64,000 nt of DNA from Bdellovibrio sp. NC01 (GCF_006874625.1 NZ_CP030034.1:558001-622000), one strand, 5' to 3'; positions 1 through 9,705 are shown, counted from the stretch's first letter. Numbers and translations: made by a program. Notes: a model not told the origin generated them from the sequence alone.

Positions 1-186
1 GAGTTAAATAAAAAGCTCGCAGCTATGAAAAGCATGTGCGCGAATCCGGAAGAACTTGAAAAATTCAATTCATCATCTCGTCGAATCCAGGAAGGTATGA
101 ATTCCGGAAAAATCGCGACAGTAAAAGCTGTTCGTGGATCGCCATCACAAATCAAAGACTCCGACGCCGTTAACGGAGTCAATTAA
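1..186 (+). CDS. C-terminal end of a hypothetical protein (partial)
   Basis: An open frame runs in from the left edge and stops with TAA at 184-186, giving the last 61 residues of a protein. The tail is hydrophilic, with a Lys/Glu-rich helical stretch, an Arg-Arg pair and a Ser/Asp-rich end. I recognise no domain. It converges on rmuC, whose stop lies 10 bases further on. It is called coding only because the frame is open to the edge and its composition resembles neighbouring genes. Confidence 0.5.
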   Translation, partial: ELNKKLAAMKSMCANPEELEKFNSSSRRIQEGMNSGKIATVKAVRGSPSQIKDSDAVNGVN

Positions 187-195
187 TCGAATGAA

Positions 196-1419
196 TTAAG
201 TCGTTTCCAATTGCGGAAGCGACTTTTCAGTTTTAGCACCCAAGCGTTTCAAATCTTCGACTTGATCCATTAGGTTGCCACGACCATCAGAAACCTTCTT
301 AATCACGTCTTCATGGGCTTTTTGTGCGGCTGTCAGCTTCTCGCCCAGGTTTTGAAGATCGCGTAGTAGGCCGGCGAATTTTTCGTATAGAAGACCGCCG
401 CGTTTTGCGATCTCAAGCGCATTCTTTTCTTGGCGATCTTGTTTCCACAAGGCTGCAACTGTGCGCAAAGTCGCAAGCAAAGTCGTTGGACTTACAATCG
501 CGACGTTCTTTTCCCAAGCATATTGGAACAAATCTGGTTTTAATTTAAACGCCAAAGCGAATGCTGGTTCCAAAGGCATAAACAACACCACGAAATCAGG
601 CGATAACAACTTGTCGGCCGCGTGATATTTCTTTTCTGACAAACCATCGATGTGCTTTTTCAAAGATTCGATGTGCAGTTTGCCGAAACGTTCTTGGTCT
701 TCGTGAGTTTCCGCTGATGAATACTGCTCGTACGCCAACAATGTCATTTTCGAGTCGACGATGATGTGTTTGTTGTCGGGAAGGCTTACGATCACGTCAG
801 GACGTAGAATCTGTCCATCGTCACCGCGCAAATCCATGTCTGTACCTTGCACGATATATTCTTCACCTTTGCGCAGGCCGGAACGCTCAAGAATGTTTTC
901 AAGGATCAGCTCGCCCCAATTACCTTGGGTTTTTACTTCGCCCTTTAAAGCTTTCGTCAAATTTTGTGCATCGGCTGACATCACTTTGTTCAGTTCCATC
1001 AGTTTTGTCAGCTCACCGCGAAGAACGCCGCGTTCAGATCGTTCTGTCGAGTACGTTTCTTCAACTTTTTTCTCGAAATCTTTGATGCGTTCTTTCAGTG
1101 GTTCAAGGACGGCGGCGATGTTTTTGTGGTTTTGCTCGGTAAAGCGAGTCGATTTTTCTTCGAAGATTTTTTGCGCAACGACTTCAAATTGCATGTTCAT
1201 GCGCTTCGCAAGTTCTTCCTGCTGCTGACGGGCTTCATGCATTAAATTTTTTTGTTCGGCCATACTTTGCGAAAGAAGATCATTTTTCATTTCCAAAGCT
1301 TGTACTTCCGCCTGCATTTCGGCTTTTTCTGAGGCAGAAATAGCTTTAGATCGGAAATAGACGATCAATCCCGAGATCAACGCACCTGCGAAAAATGCTA
1401 CAAAATTAAGGATGTTCAT
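196..1419 (-). CDS. rmuC: RmuC family DNA recombination protein
   Basis: The 407-residue protein has the RmuC layout: one N-terminal membrane segment (about residues 4-23), a long Glu/Gln/Lys-rich coiled coil to about residue 150, then the conserved nuclease-like domain with the GNWGE motif, the RPDVIVSLPD and VDSKM motifs typical of PD-(D/E)XK-like folds, and FMPLEPAF. RmuC in E. coli limits recombination at inverted repeats and is thought to be a membrane-anchored nuclease. The frame extends six codons upstream, but the ATG at 1419 puts the membrane anchor at the N-terminus and follows a G-rich stretch. It is divergent from menA. Family assignment is firm; the substrate is unknown here. Confidence 0.93.
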   Translation of the reverse strand: MNILNFVAFFAGALISGLIVYFRSKAISASEKAEMQAEVQALEMKNDLLSQSMAEQKNLMHEARQQQEELAKRMNMQFEVVAQKIFEEKSTRFTEQNHKNIAAVLEPLKERIKDFEKKVEETYSTERSERGVLRGELTKLMELNKVMSADAQNLTKALKGEVKTQGNWGELILENILERSGLRKGEEYIVQGTDMDLRGDDGQILRPDVIVSLPDNKHIIVDSKMTLLAYEQYSSAETHEDQERFGKLHIESLKKHIDGLSEKKYHAADKLLSPDFVVLFMPLEPAFALAFKLKPDLFQYAWEKNVAIVSPTTLLATLRTVAALWKQDRQEKNALEIAKRGGLLYEKFAGLLRDLQNLGEKLTAAQKAHEDVIKKVSDGRGNLMDQVEDLKRLGAKTEKSLPQLETT

Positions 1420-1491
1420 AGAGGCCCCCGTGCCCACTTTTTGCCTTTAGAAGTGCTTCAGGTCACGAGAAAAACAGTGTATGATGCGCGG

Positions 1492-2370
1492 ATGAGTCAA
1501 TTTAAAAGTATTATTCTCGCATTTCGCCCTAAAACTCTGACGGCGGCATTGGTACCTTGTTTAGCAGGTACAGCCCTTGTTAAAGCCATCGGTCTTTCAT
1601 GGGACGGACACGTTTTATTTTATGCCCTGGCGGCTTCTTTCCTTATCCAAATCGGTACCAACCTTGTGAACGACGCTGTCGACTTTAAAAAGGGTGCTGA
1701 CACCGAAAAACGTATCGGTCCGCAACGTATCACTCAGGCTGGAATTCTTTCTGCCAATCAAGTGATGGCACTAGCAAGTGTGTTGTTAGTGTTGGCGGTG
1801 GTGTGTGGAATTCCGTTGGTGATGAAGGGGGGCATGACGATCGTAGCGATTGGTCTTGCGTCTGTGTTGATGGCGTATTGCTATACGGCCGGCCCATTCC
1901 CATTGGCCTATCTTGGAATCGCGGACCTTTTTGTGATCGTGTTTTTCGGAATCCTTGCTGTGACCGGCATCGTGTTCTTAAACACAGGCGAGTGGATGAT
2001 TGAAGCCCTCGTTCTTGGTTTACAAATTGGTTTTCACGCGACAGCATTGCTTGCCGTAAATAACTTGCGCGATGCTGATGGTGATAAGCTTGTGAATAAA
2101 AAAACTTTGGCCGTGCGTTTCGGTAAAAAGTTTGCACGTTATGAAATCGCCGCGATGGCATTCTTGCCGTTCGTAATGAATCTTTACTGGTGGTTTGAAG
2201 GTTACAAAATCGCTGCGATCGTTTCATTGTTTGCATTGCCACTAGCAATCAAACTGACAAAAAACGTTTTCACGACAGAGCCCGGTCCTGTTTACAATAA
2301 ATTCTTAGGCCAAGCAGCTGGTTTGCACTTGGTATTTGGTTTGTTAATCACCCTAGGATTTATTTTTTGA
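1492..2370 (+). CDS. menA: 1,4-dihydroxy-2-naphthoate polyprenyltransferase MenA
   Basis: A UbiA-superfamily integral membrane protein of 292 residues with about eight hydrophobic segments. It attaches the polyprenyl tail to 1,4-dihydroxy-2-naphthoate in menaquinone synthesis. The first Asp motif ([11 protein letters not shown], about residues 60-70) and the second (NNLRDADGD, about 190) are both intact, as expected for Mg-diphosphate binding. A TTG at 1441 would extend the frame, but the ATG at 1492 gives the usual MenA N-terminus ([12 protein letters not shown]). The downstream menC start overlaps its stop, so menA-menC-menE are translationally coupled. Confidence 0.95.
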   Translation: MSQFKSIILAFRPKTLTAALVPCLAGTALVKAIGLSWDGHVLFYALAASFLIQIGTNLVNDAVDFKKGADTEKRIGPQRITQAGILSANQVMALASVLLVLAVVCGIPLVMKGGMTIVAIGLASVLMAYCYTAGPFPLAYLGIADLFVIVFFGILAVTGIVFLNTGEWMIEALVLGLQIGFHATALLAVNNLRDADGDKLVNKKTLAVRFGKKFARYEIAAMAFLPFVMNLYWWFEGYKIAAIVSLFALPLAIKLTKNVFTTEPGPVYNKFLGQAAGLHLVFGLLITLGFIF

Positions 2371-3359
2371 TTAAACTTAGTTACAGTCCCTACACTTTAA
2401 AACCAATCACGTCATTAAACGCGGTGAGTGTGCAAACTCATCGTGAGGGCGTGCTTTTTAAAGTTGAATGGGGGGACGGTCTTGTCGGTTATGCCGATTT
2501 GCAACCGTGGCCCGAGTTGGGTGATCCGACTTTGGAAGAACAACTCGCGGGACTTCGTGCAGGAAAAATCAGTTCACAGATTGAACAAACGATTTGGCTT
2601 GCACGCAGGGATGCTGACGCTCGTTCGAAGAAAAGAAATTTATTCGACGTAGGTACTCCGCTAAAAAATAATTATCTGATCACCCATGCTGAAGACGTAA
2701 AGCCGCTCCTTCTTGATGAAATCAAGAAGGAGGGCTACGACACGGTGAAGTTGAAAATCGGCCGAGACTTGCAAGAGGAAGCGGAAGCTTTGACTTACCT
2801 TGCAGCCGGTGATTTTAAAATCCGTTTGGATTTTAATGCTTTGGCAAACTGGCAGATCTTTGAACGCTTTATGAAAAATCTGACGCCGCAAGTGCGTGCG
2901 AGGATTGAATATGTTGAAGATCCTTTTCCATTCGATGCCAATGCCTGGAAAGAAGCGCAAGGTTTAGCGAAGATCGCCATCGACAATCAATACCACAAAG
3001 TGAAGTGGGATCAATTCACGCAAGCACCGTTTGATGTGATCGTGATTAAGCCCGCAAAAATGGATGTCGATCAAGCGATCACAAAATGCCAAGAGCACGG
3101 CTTGAAAGCAACCATCACAAGTTACATGGATCACGCTGTGGGTGTTGCTCACGCCATGACGATTGCGATGGAACTTAAAAAACTTCACGGCGATATGATT
3201 CTTGAAGCAGGTTGTTTGACTCATCGTCTGTATCAGATGGATATTTTTTCCGCAGAAATCGACACCAAGGGGCCCTTCATTCGTCGCATTCGTGGGACGG
3301 GTGTTGGCTTTGATGACTTGTTGGAGGCCTTGCCGTGGTATCACATCAAGCTCCGCTAG
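2367..3359 (+). CDS. menC: o-succinylbenzoate synthase MenC
   Basis: An enolase-superfamily protein of 330 residues that dehydrates SHCHC to o-succinylbenzoate in the menaquinone pathway. Visible family signatures are KLKIGRD (KxK-type base, about residue 127), RLDFNA and EDPFPFD (metal ligands), and VIKPAKMD (second lysine, about 228). It starts with TTG at 2367, overlapping the menA stop, and it overlaps menE at its 3' end. The order menA-menC-menE without menB, menD, menF or menH nearby means the remaining steps must be encoded elsewhere. Confidence 0.9.
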   Translation: MIKLSYSPYTLKPITSLNAVSVQTHREGVLFKVEWGDGLVGYADLQPWPELGDPTLEEQLAGLRAGKISSQIEQTIWLARRDADARSKKRNLFDVGTPLKNNYLITHAEDVKPLLLDEIKKEGYDTVKLKIGRDLQEEAEALTYLAAGDFKIRLDFNALANWQIFERFMKNLTPQVRARIEYVEDPFPFDANAWKEAQGLAKIAIDNQYHKVKWDQFTQAPFDVIVIKPAKMDVDQAITKCQEHGLKATITSYMDHAVGVAHAMTIAMELKKLHGDMILEAGCLTHRLYQMDIFSAEIDTKGPFIRRIRGTGVGFDDLLEALPWYHIKLR

Positions 3360-4495
3360 ATCTTTATTCTGACGATAATGTGATCTTACTTAATCCGCGT
3401 TTTCCAAAAGCGGATTTTGATAAACTTCATTCCCTTGCTGAAACTGTTCAAAATAAATTGCAACTGCAAGGTCACGTGTGGATTGCAACCTCGGGTTCCA
3501 CGGCTGATTCGATTGGTGCCACAAAGCTGGTGGCACTTTCTAAAAAAGCGTTGATGGCTTCCGCACAATCGGTGAACAAACATTTACAAGCGGGACCTGA
3601 AGACGTGTGGACTCAAGTGCTGCCGCATTTTCATGTTGGTGGTTTAGGAATTGAAATTCGCGCACAGCTTGCTGGTTCCCGCGTGGTGAAGGCTTTGAAA
3701 AACAACAGCTGGGACGTTCATCATTTTTATCAAACACTCGTTACTGAAAAATGTACGTTGTCAGCCTTGGTGCCCACACAAGTTTACGATCTTGTGGCTC
3801 ATGGCTTAAAATGCCCTGAACATCTGCGTGCGATTGTTGTGGGTGGTGGTGTTTTTGATGTGCCATTGTTTAATCAAGCGCGCGCTTTGGGTTGGCCAGT
3901 TCTTCCAAGTTATGGAATGACTGAAACGGCTTCGCAAATTGCGACGGCATCTTTGGAATCACTTAAAACATCTGAATATCCCGATATTGAATTGTTATCG
4001 CATGCTCAAGCTCGCACCAATCCTGAAGGATTTTTAGAAGTAAATGCGCAGTCACTCTTCACATGCTACGCTCAAAACACTTCTGAAGGGCTTCGTCATT
4101 GGGACCCGAAAGTTCAGGGCTGGTTTGTCTCTGAAGATCGTGGTGAAGTCGATGGACGAGCTTTGAAAATTTCTGGTCGTAGCAAAGACTATATAAAGAT
4201 CGGCGGGGAGGGTACTAACGTCGCAAGACTTCGGGCTGTCCTAGAGCAAACGGCCTTGGAAATGAATCCTCAATGGCCACTACATATTACTTTATTAGAT
4301 ATGCCGTCCCCTCGTCTGGGTGCAGAGATTCATATGGTTTCCACTTTGGATGTGGCAGTTGCCGAAAAAATCGCAAACGGTTACGCTGAAAAAGTACTCC
4401 CGTTCGAAAAAGTTCGTAAGATTTATTATGTCAGTGAAATTCCACGCACCGATTTAGGCAAGATCCAGTGGAGCGAGTTAAGGAGAAGGTTATGA
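3335..4495 (+). CDS. menE: o-succinylbenzoate-CoA ligase MenE
   Basis: An acyl-adenylate-forming enzyme of 386 residues, short for the ANL superfamily but normal for small MenE forms. It activates o-succinylbenzoate to its CoA thioester. Visible motifs are a Ser/Gly-rich ATP loop (IATSGSTADSIGATK), PSYGMTETASQIA, the SGRSKDYIKIGGE hinge region and the C-terminal PRTDLGKIQW with the catalytic lysine. The GTG start lies inside menC, and its TGA overlaps the ATG of the following gene. Adjacent menA and menC support the MenE assignment over other acyl-CoA ligases. Confidence 0.9.
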   Translation: MVSHQAPLDLYSDDNVILLNPRFPKADFDKLHSLAETVQNKLQLQGHVWIATSGSTADSIGATKLVALSKKALMASAQSVNKHLQAGPEDVWTQVLPHFHVGGLGIEIRAQLAGSRVVKALKNNSWDVHHFYQTLVTEKCTLSALVPTQVYDLVAHGLKCPEHLRAIVVGGGVFDVPLFNQARALGWPVLPSYGMTETASQIATASLESLKTSEYPDIELLSHAQARTNPEGFLEVNAQSLFTCYAQNTSEGLRHWDPKVQGWFVSEDRGEVDGRALKISGRSKDYIKIGGEGTNVARLRAVLEQTALEMNPQWPLHITLLDMPSPRLGAEIHMVSTLDVAVAEKIANGYAEKVLPFEKVRKIYYVSEIPRTDLGKIQWSELRRRL

Positions 4496-4809
4496 TTAAA
4501 AAAGAAGAAAATCCTTGGTCCGAAGGTATCGTTCTCGTTTGCACGAAATGCGCTAAATCTATCTCAGCTTCTTCTTTGAAAGAAGAAGGCAATGCTGGCG
4601 AAAACTTAAAAAACTTTTTGAAGAAAAGTTTTAAAGAGACGGGTGATCTTTCTAAAATCCGCATCGTCACAAGCAGTTGCTTAGATGTGTGTATTGATGA
4701 ACTTCAAGCAATCACTTATGCAAGCACAGACGGTAAAACAGAAACTTTCACGGTCCATCCAGAAAAAGACCGTGAAGAGCTGTTGAAAATGTTAAGACAA
4801 AAAATTTAG
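4492..4809 (+). CDS. Thioredoxin-like 2Fe-2S ferredoxin family protein
   Basis: A 105-residue soluble protein with a CxxC pair near the N-terminus (VCTKCAKS) and a second CxxxC pair (SSCLDVC) about 45 residues later. This spacing is seen in the thioredoxin-fold 2Fe-2S ferredoxins, such as the C-terminal domain of NuoE. The ATG at 4492 is preceded by AAGGAG and overlaps the menE stop as ATGA, so it is the last gene of the men operon. A redox role linked to quinone chemistry is inferred from position only. Confidence 0.7.
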   Translation: MIKKEENPWSEGIVLVCTKCAKSISASSLKEEGNAGENLKNFLKKSFKETGDLSKIRIVTSSCLDVCIDELQAITYASTDGKTETFTVHPEKDREELLKMLRQKI

Positions 4810-6818
4810 TGGGAAAGCGGAAGCGCGAAACTTTGAGTTTGTGCTCCGCCTGAACCGAACCCCACCATCAGTGATAAACCTACGCTGGTTTCTGAATAGT
4901 TGGTGTTAGTCGAAAGAGCATACAAGCGATACGAATTGCTATTATAAGGCTGTATGGCTGTCGCTACGCTGTTTGAAATTGGATTTGCACAGCTTGCATC
5001 TGTATAGAATTTCACCGTACTCAAATCTGCAAGACCCGTTGTGGCTATCGTCACATTTACTGGTAATTGTGCGACAAGCTCGCCCGAAGATTCTGACGTA
5101 TAAAGAGCGATCTCTGTACATTGTCCCGTTGCGAGTGATTGTGGGCTATGCATAATGTTGATGCTGTAGGAAATGGCCGGTCCGGCATTTACTTTCAGAC
5201 TACGACTCATTGAAGTCAGGCCTGATGAATACAAATTCAGCGAATAACTCTGAGGAGTCACATTCGTTTCTGTTTTGAAGTAATAAAGTTTGTTCCACTG
5301 TCCTGGTGAAAACGCCAGTGAGGAAATAGTAGTCGTACAATATGAATCGGAATAAAAAGAACCAGTCGCAGTCGTCGTTAAGCCAACGGTAACATCTGTT
5401 GTAGCAGGAATTGGCGCAAAGTGATTGTTGGCGAGAATTCCCATGTAAGCGTTGCAAGTTCCACGTTGAATTTCATTCGGTCCCCACATGTCGAGCTGTG
5501 ACACTGTTGCAGAACCCGTTTTGTCTACTTCAAGAATGAAAGAAGCAGCATCAATATTTGCTGGCTTATCGGTCGTTAGGCCGACCTTGATGCGTTCATC
5601 ACTGGAATCACTCGCAACGGAAACATATTTTACGTAAACTCCCGCGTGATAGTTGCCCGACGCAATATTGAATTCTGTGATCGCAGTTCCACAAGAGGCG
5701 TCACTGTAAAATTTTAAATTCGTGTTTGCCGCAGTTGGGGTCACAACAACTTGAGAGCTGCCTGCGTAGTATCCACCTGAATAAGAATATTGGTCGAAAC
5801 CTAACGGGTAGCAAATGTCTTTATGAATCTTATGACTTGTATTTGGATCAACAGCAACCCAAGTACGGGTTGAAGAAGGATCACGAAGTAGAACGGAATC
5901 TGCCGCACCCGATGCTAGGTTTGCACTGGCTGCCTGATAGGTGAACGTAGAATCATAACCTGTTGATGGCATGATCACGATGACCTGCATACTGTTTTGG
6001 CCCGCCGGCAAAGTGAATGTACTTACTGGGATGGCACTGCTCGCGCCTGAGACGGCATTGTTGCAATCACTCCAAGTTAAATAGCCACCCACCGGGCCTG
6101 TTGAGCCTGCAATGCCTTTGTTTATAGTGAATGAAGTTGCAGTTGAGTTCGTGGCGTAATTTCCGTTGCCATCCGTTAAAAAGACGTTGAATGACTCGCA
6201 ACGACCACCGCCGGCCAAGCCGCGTGGCCATTGTTTTTCCAAGACGATTTTAGTCGCGATGTTGGAACTACCGCCATTACTATTCTTGTCCGTCATGACC
6301 AGCACCTGTGTGTCGCCGATCAATGTCGAACCTTTCATCATGATTTGACTGACATCAATGGAGTCGTCAGAAGCGTCAAATCCCCAGATCGAAGCGATAT
6401 CTTTTTTAGTGATATAAAAATCAAATACGCCGTCGGCACAGTTGATATCGTTCGTAGGTGTCGTTTGCAAAGTCGTACCTGAAATATCAGAACTTAATGC
6501 AGGCGAGTGATACATGGCAGCCGCCGCAATTTGTGCGGCTGTTGGTCCCGAAGAGGTCGTTGTGCCAGTTGTCGTTGAGTTGTTAGTGCCAATCACAAAG
6601 CTAACCGAAAGATCGCCGACGCGATTGTCACAGATACCACTCATGTGCACGTAATTGTTGCCATCAAAAGTTTGATCGAAGGGGCTTGCACTCTTTAACG
6701 TTGGAGCTGAAAGCTTTTTGCCTAAAGATGCCACTTCCACGGCGGGATCTTCGCAACCAGCTAAAATAGCAAACGACATGAGTGATAGAAGTAAGGACTT
6801 CGAACGTACGTGCTTCAT
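4806..6818 (-). CDS. Large lipoprotein with internal FYSD-Cys repeats
   Basis: The 670-residue protein begins with a lipoprotein signal ending LAGC (cysteine about residue 22) followed by Glu-Asp. The mature part is rich in Thr, Ser, Ala and Asn, as in surface beta proteins. At least three related blocks occur in the C-terminal half: KFYSDASCGTAI, SFYSDSYCTTTI and KFYTDASCANPI, each followed about 10-20 residues later by an aromatic strand (VYVKYVS, LYYFKTE, YRLYALS). I know no function for it. It converges with the men operon. No clear Shine-Dalgarno sequence precedes the ATG at 6818. Confidence 0.8.
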   Translation of the reverse strand: MKHVRSKSLLLSLMSFAILAGCEDPAVEVASLGKKLSAPTLKSASPFDQTFDGNNYVHMSGICDNRVGDLSVSFVIGTNNSTTTGTTTSSGPTAAQIAAAAMYHSPALSSDISGTTLQTTPTNDINCADGVFDFYITKKDIASIWGFDASDDSIDVSQIMMKGSTLIGDTQVLVMTDKNSNGGSSNIATKIVLEKQWPRGLAGGGRCESFNVFLTDGNGNYATNSTATSFTINKGIAGSTGPVGGYLTWSDCNNAVSGASSAIPVSTFTLPAGQNSMQVIVIMPSTGYDSTFTYQAASANLASGAADSVLLRDPSSTRTWVAVDPNTSHKIHKDICYPLGFDQYSYSGGYYAGSSQVVVTPTAANTNLKFYSDASCGTAITEFNIASGNYHAGVYVKYVSVASDSSDERIKVGLTTDKPANIDAASFILEVDKTGSATVSQLDMWGPNEIQRGTCNAYMGILANNHFAPIPATTDVTVGLTTTATGSFYSDSYCTTTISSLAFSPGQWNKLYYFKTETNVTPQSYSLNLYSSGLTSMSRSLKVNAGPAISYSINIMHSPQSLATGQCTEIALYTSESSGELVAQLPVNVTIATTGLADLSTVKFYTDASCANPISNSVATAIQPYNSNSYRLYALSTNTNYSETSVGLSLMVGFGSGGAQTQSFALPLSH

Positions 6819-6973
6819 GCAGTACTTTTCGACAGATACCTAGGAGCGCTTAAGATTCAGAACGAGATTCTTAACAGGTCTCTTACCAATGTAAGATTTC
6901 TGTCTCAGATTGAAACGTCAAAAATGATTTTGAATAAGATAAGAATGAGATTTTGTGAGTTTATTAAATGAAA

Positions 6974-7001
6974 AAGGCAGCTCTGTTGAAGCTGCCTTTT
7001 T
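6974..7001. terminator. Bidirectional intrinsic terminator
   Basis: The stem AAGGCAGCT/AGCTGCCTT has a 6-base loop. It is flanked by a T-run on the plus strand and an A-run that gives U residues for the minus-strand transcript. It ends the DASS transporter mRNA (minus strand). There is no plus-strand gene immediately upstream. Confidence 0.85.
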
Positions 7002-7006
7002 TGTTT

Positions 7007-8473
7007 TTAGTAATATCCTAAAATCTTCCACCAGCCTGCACAGCCGATAAACCAGATGATCAGATTTAAAATACTCACAAGCAAACCAAACTTCCACCAT
7101 TCACCCATGCTGACATAACCCGCACCAAATAAGACGGGAGCTGAACCCGTACCGTAGTGAGTGATCGAAGCACATAAAGAAGAAGCAAAACCCAAGAACA
7201 AACCGAACGCCAACGGTGGAGCACCCAGCGCGACGCCAACGCCAAAGAATGAAGCAAACAACGCCGAGATGTGAGCTGTGTTACTCGCAAAGAAATAGTG
7301 AATATAGACGTACAACAACACGAGGATAATTGCTGCTGACACCCAACCAAGACCCATTGTTGCGATCTGTGCTTGTACGGATTTTGAAAACCACGCGATG
7401 ATGCCCAATTTGTTTAAGAATGTTGCCATCATCACAAGTGAGGCAAACCACGTCACTGTATCCCAGGCACCTTTTTCTTTTAGCAGATCATCCCACGTCA
7501 ATACGCCCGAGAATAACAACACACCTAAACCAACAAACGCTCCCGCCGTCGCATCAATATCAAAATGTGGATCGTCAGAAATCAACTTTGGAACTCCAGC
7601 CCAGATAATCAGTAAAAGGAAGAAGACACCGATCATGATCCATTCTTCCATTTTGATCTTGCCCATTTCAGCAAGTTTCTGATTTGCGTATTCCGCTGCA
7701 TTCGGAGTTTCTTTAATTCCCGGCGGATAAAGTTTGTATAGCACCCACGGAATAATCAAAATCGCAAGCAGACCAGGAACGATCGCGGCAATCGCCCACT
7801 GACTCCATGACACATCAATCTTTGCGATGTCACGAATACCGCTGACAACCAGCGGATTGGGTGCCGTCGCAGTTACAAACATCGCGGAAGTAATAATATT
7901 AATCTGATAAGCAACAAGAGTCAGAAACGCACCTAATTTGCGTCGTGTCTCTTCATCAGGATAAGATCCCATCGATTCCGAAATAGAACGATTGATCGGA
8001 TACATCACACCACCACCACGAGCCGTATTACTTGGCATCACCGGTGAAAGAACAAGTTCGGCAATCGAAAGCCCGTAACTGATTCCCAAAGTGCGTTTAC
8101 CAAAAAGTCGAACAAAGTAATAGGCAAGGCGCGCACCCAAACCCGTTTTGATAAAACCACGCGAAATAAAAAACGAAATCCCAATCAACCAAATAAGCGT
8201 ATTCGAATATCCACTCAAAGCATCAGCCATCGCCTTAGCAGGATTCCCAGGATTCGTAACTTGCGTAATAGCCACAAGCAAAATCCCAATCATAGCAGCC
8301 CCACCAATAGGAAGCGCTTTACCTATAATCGCAACAATGGTCCCAACAAAAATCCCAAGCAATCGCCAAGCATTAATGTCGACTCCCTCAGGAGGAGAAA
8401 TCACAAACCAAAAAAGACAAGTAACAATAAAAGCAATGACAGCCGGAACAACTTTTACATGAGGCAACTTCAT
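7007..8473 (-). CDS. DASS family divalent anion:sodium symporter
   Basis: An integral membrane protein of 488 residues with 11-12 hydrophobic segments, resembling the SLC13/DASS group (CitT, SodiT, plastid 2-oxoglutarate/malate translocators). Typical stretches are an SNTAR-type motif (SPVMPSNTARGGGVMYPI, about residue 150), the TATAPNPLV hairpin loop after TSAMFV, and a C-terminal SNTAHISALFASF repeat of the SNT motif. The two SNT motifs are the expected sodium and carboxylate sites. The likely substrate is a dicarboxylate, but the sequence does not fix which one. The ATG at 8473 has AGGAG nine bases upstream; a TTG two codons earlier is too close to that site. Confidence 0.88.
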   Translation of the reverse strand: MKLPHVKVVPAVIAFIVTCLFWFVISPPEGVDINAWRLLGIFVGTIVAIIGKALPIGGAAMIGILLVAITQVTNPGNPAKAMADALSGYSNTLIWLIGISFFISRGFIKTGLGARLAYYFVRLFGKRTLGISYGLSIAELVLSPVMPSNTARGGGVMYPINRSISESMGSYPDEETRRKLGAFLTLVAYQINIITSAMFVTATAPNPLVVSGIRDIAKIDVSWSQWAIAAIVPGLLAILIIPWVLYKLYPPGIKETPNAAEYANQKLAEMGKIKMEEWIMIGVFFLLLIIWAGVPKLISDDPHFDIDATAGAFVGLGVLLFSGVLTWDDLLKEKGAWDTVTWFASLVMMATFLNKLGIIAWFSKSVQAQIATMGLGWVSAAIILVLLYVYIHYFFASNTAHISALFASFFGVGVALGAPPLAFGLFLGFASSLCASITHYGTGSAPVLFGAGYVSMGEWWKFGLLVSILNLIIWFIGCAGWWKILGYY

Positions 8474-8646
8474 AGCCAAAAACTCCTACCGACAACGATG
8501 GAAAATCATTACCAAAAGAATTTCACCAACAAAAAGAAAGGGCAACGAATAAACAAAAAGAGGATGTGGATTGCCAATGTCGATACAAAAATCAAACGTG
8601 GATAGACACACGAAAATAACAGTTCAATAACATTGTCGAAGGCAAA

Positions 8647-8786
8647 ATTTGCGGAGGATTTAGATTTTAGCATTTGCGGATGAGGCCTTCGCGGGGCCTG
8701 GATGGCCCTCACCACGAAGTGGTGAAGCGACGAGGCAGGAAGCCGTGCCGAAGAAGCAAAGGCTAAAATCTAAAGCCTCCGCAAAT
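8647..8786. repeat. Palindrome-armed repeat element A
   Basis: Inverted arms of 25 bases (8647-8671 and 8762-8786; 24 of 25 match) enclose a 90-base GC-rich core. The core shares GGCCTTCG, GATGGC, GACGA and GTGCCGA-AAGCAAAG blocks with the element at 31342-31492. Its arms are unrelated in sequence to those of the other copies. A second ATTTGCGGA lies just inside the left arm, and a CACCAC-GAA-GTGGTG hairpin sits in the core. It lies between the transporter start and the YkgJ gene end, with no gene inside. Confidence 0.8.
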
Positions 8787-8818
8787 CCCCGCATCACGAC
8801 AATCAAGTTAAAGGACTG

Positions 8819-9274
8819 TTATTTCCCCCAGCCCTTTTCCGATTCGATCTGTTCGCGAAGTTGGCGTTCGATACTCTCAGCTGGAACGAGTTTGCCTTTG
8901 CCGACTCCTGGGCAGAATGCTTTCACATCTTTGGCCCATGATTTTGCGTTCATCACTTCGGGCCAGAATGGCCAAGTACGACATTGCGTCGGGCGTGCTT
9001 CATAAGTGCCACATGATTTGCCTTTAAGAAAACGGCAGTCAGGATTTTTCGGATCTTCTTTCAGATGCCAGATGCCACCAGTTTTTTCACAGTGTTTGCG
9101 TGTGAATGCCGATGTCGTCATACCGAAATATTTTGCGAAACGTTGGCGGTCTTCTAAATTCAAATAAACGAAACCGAATTCGCCATGAGATGTGCAGCAC
9201 TTGCCAGAACCTGTGCACTCAAAACGAACGCCTTCGCGCCACCACTCTTTACCAGTGAATTTGAATTCTTCCAT
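8819..9274 (-). CDS. YkgJ family cysteine cluster protein
   Basis: A 151-residue cytoplasmic protein with the UPF0153/YkgJ cysteine pattern: FECTGSGKCCTSHGEFG near the N-terminus, then CEKTGG, CRFLKGKSCGTYEARPTQC and a following TWPFWPE. This family is predicted to bind zinc or an iron-sulphur cluster; its role is unknown. The ATG overlaps the stop of the upstream thioesterase gene (TAATG), so the two form an operon. Confidence 0.85.
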   Translation of the reverse strand: MEEFKFTGKEWWREGVRFECTGSGKCCTSHGEFGFVYLNLEDRQRFAKYFGMTTSAFTRKHCEKTGGIWHLKEDPKNPDCRFLKGKSCGTYEARPTQCRTWPFWPEVMNAKSWAKDVKAFCPGVGKGKLVPAESIERQLREQIESEKGWGK

Positions 9275-9705
9275 TACGCTTTAACCTCGCTTGGAGTTTC
9301 CAGATATTTCCCGAAACGAGTTTTCATCTTATCAGGAAGAGCTGTCTTTTGCTTCGTTTTTAAATCAAGAACAGAGTGGACCATTGTCACAACGGCGTGA
9401 ACTTTATCCTTTTGGCTAAAGACGTATTTCATTTTAAAGGAAGTCTCACCAAAACTTGCGACCGTGACCGCGATATCATACGTTTCGCCAGGAAAAAACG
9501 GCGCTAAATAGTTCGATTCTGTGTGGCGCAAAGGGATCGCGTATTCGGGGTCTTGGAAATACTCTTTCCACGTATATCCGGCTTCCAAAATAAATTGCTC
9601 AAAAGCGTCGTGAGCAAAGCCGAAGATATTCCCGAAAAACATGATTTTAGCTGGGTCTGCTTCCCTGAAAGTCAGGGTCTTTTTCGTTTTGAAGATTTGA
9701 TTCAT
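9274..9705 (-). CDS. Hot-dog fold acyl-CoA thioesterase
   Basis: A 143-residue protein of the 4-hydroxybenzoyl-CoA/YbgC thioesterase group. It shows the FREADPAKIMFFGNIFGFAHDAFE block, with the catalytic Asp in the DxA region, and a second strand ending in LRHTESNYLAPFFPGE. Such enzymes hydrolyse acyl-CoA thioesters. Because menACE and a polyprenyl synthase lie nearby, a dihydroxynaphthoyl-CoA thioesterase (MenI-like) role is plausible, but this is inference. A general acyl-CoA thioesterase cannot be excluded. It is divergent from the polyprenyl synthase gene. Confidence 0.8.
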   Translation of the reverse strand: MNQIFKTKKTLTFREADPAKIMFFGNIFGFAHDAFEQFILEAGYTWKEYFQDPEYAIPLRHTESNYLAPFFPGETYDIAVTVASFGETSFKMKYVFSQKDKVHAVVTMVHSVLDLKTKQKTALPDKMKTRFGKYLETPSEVKA

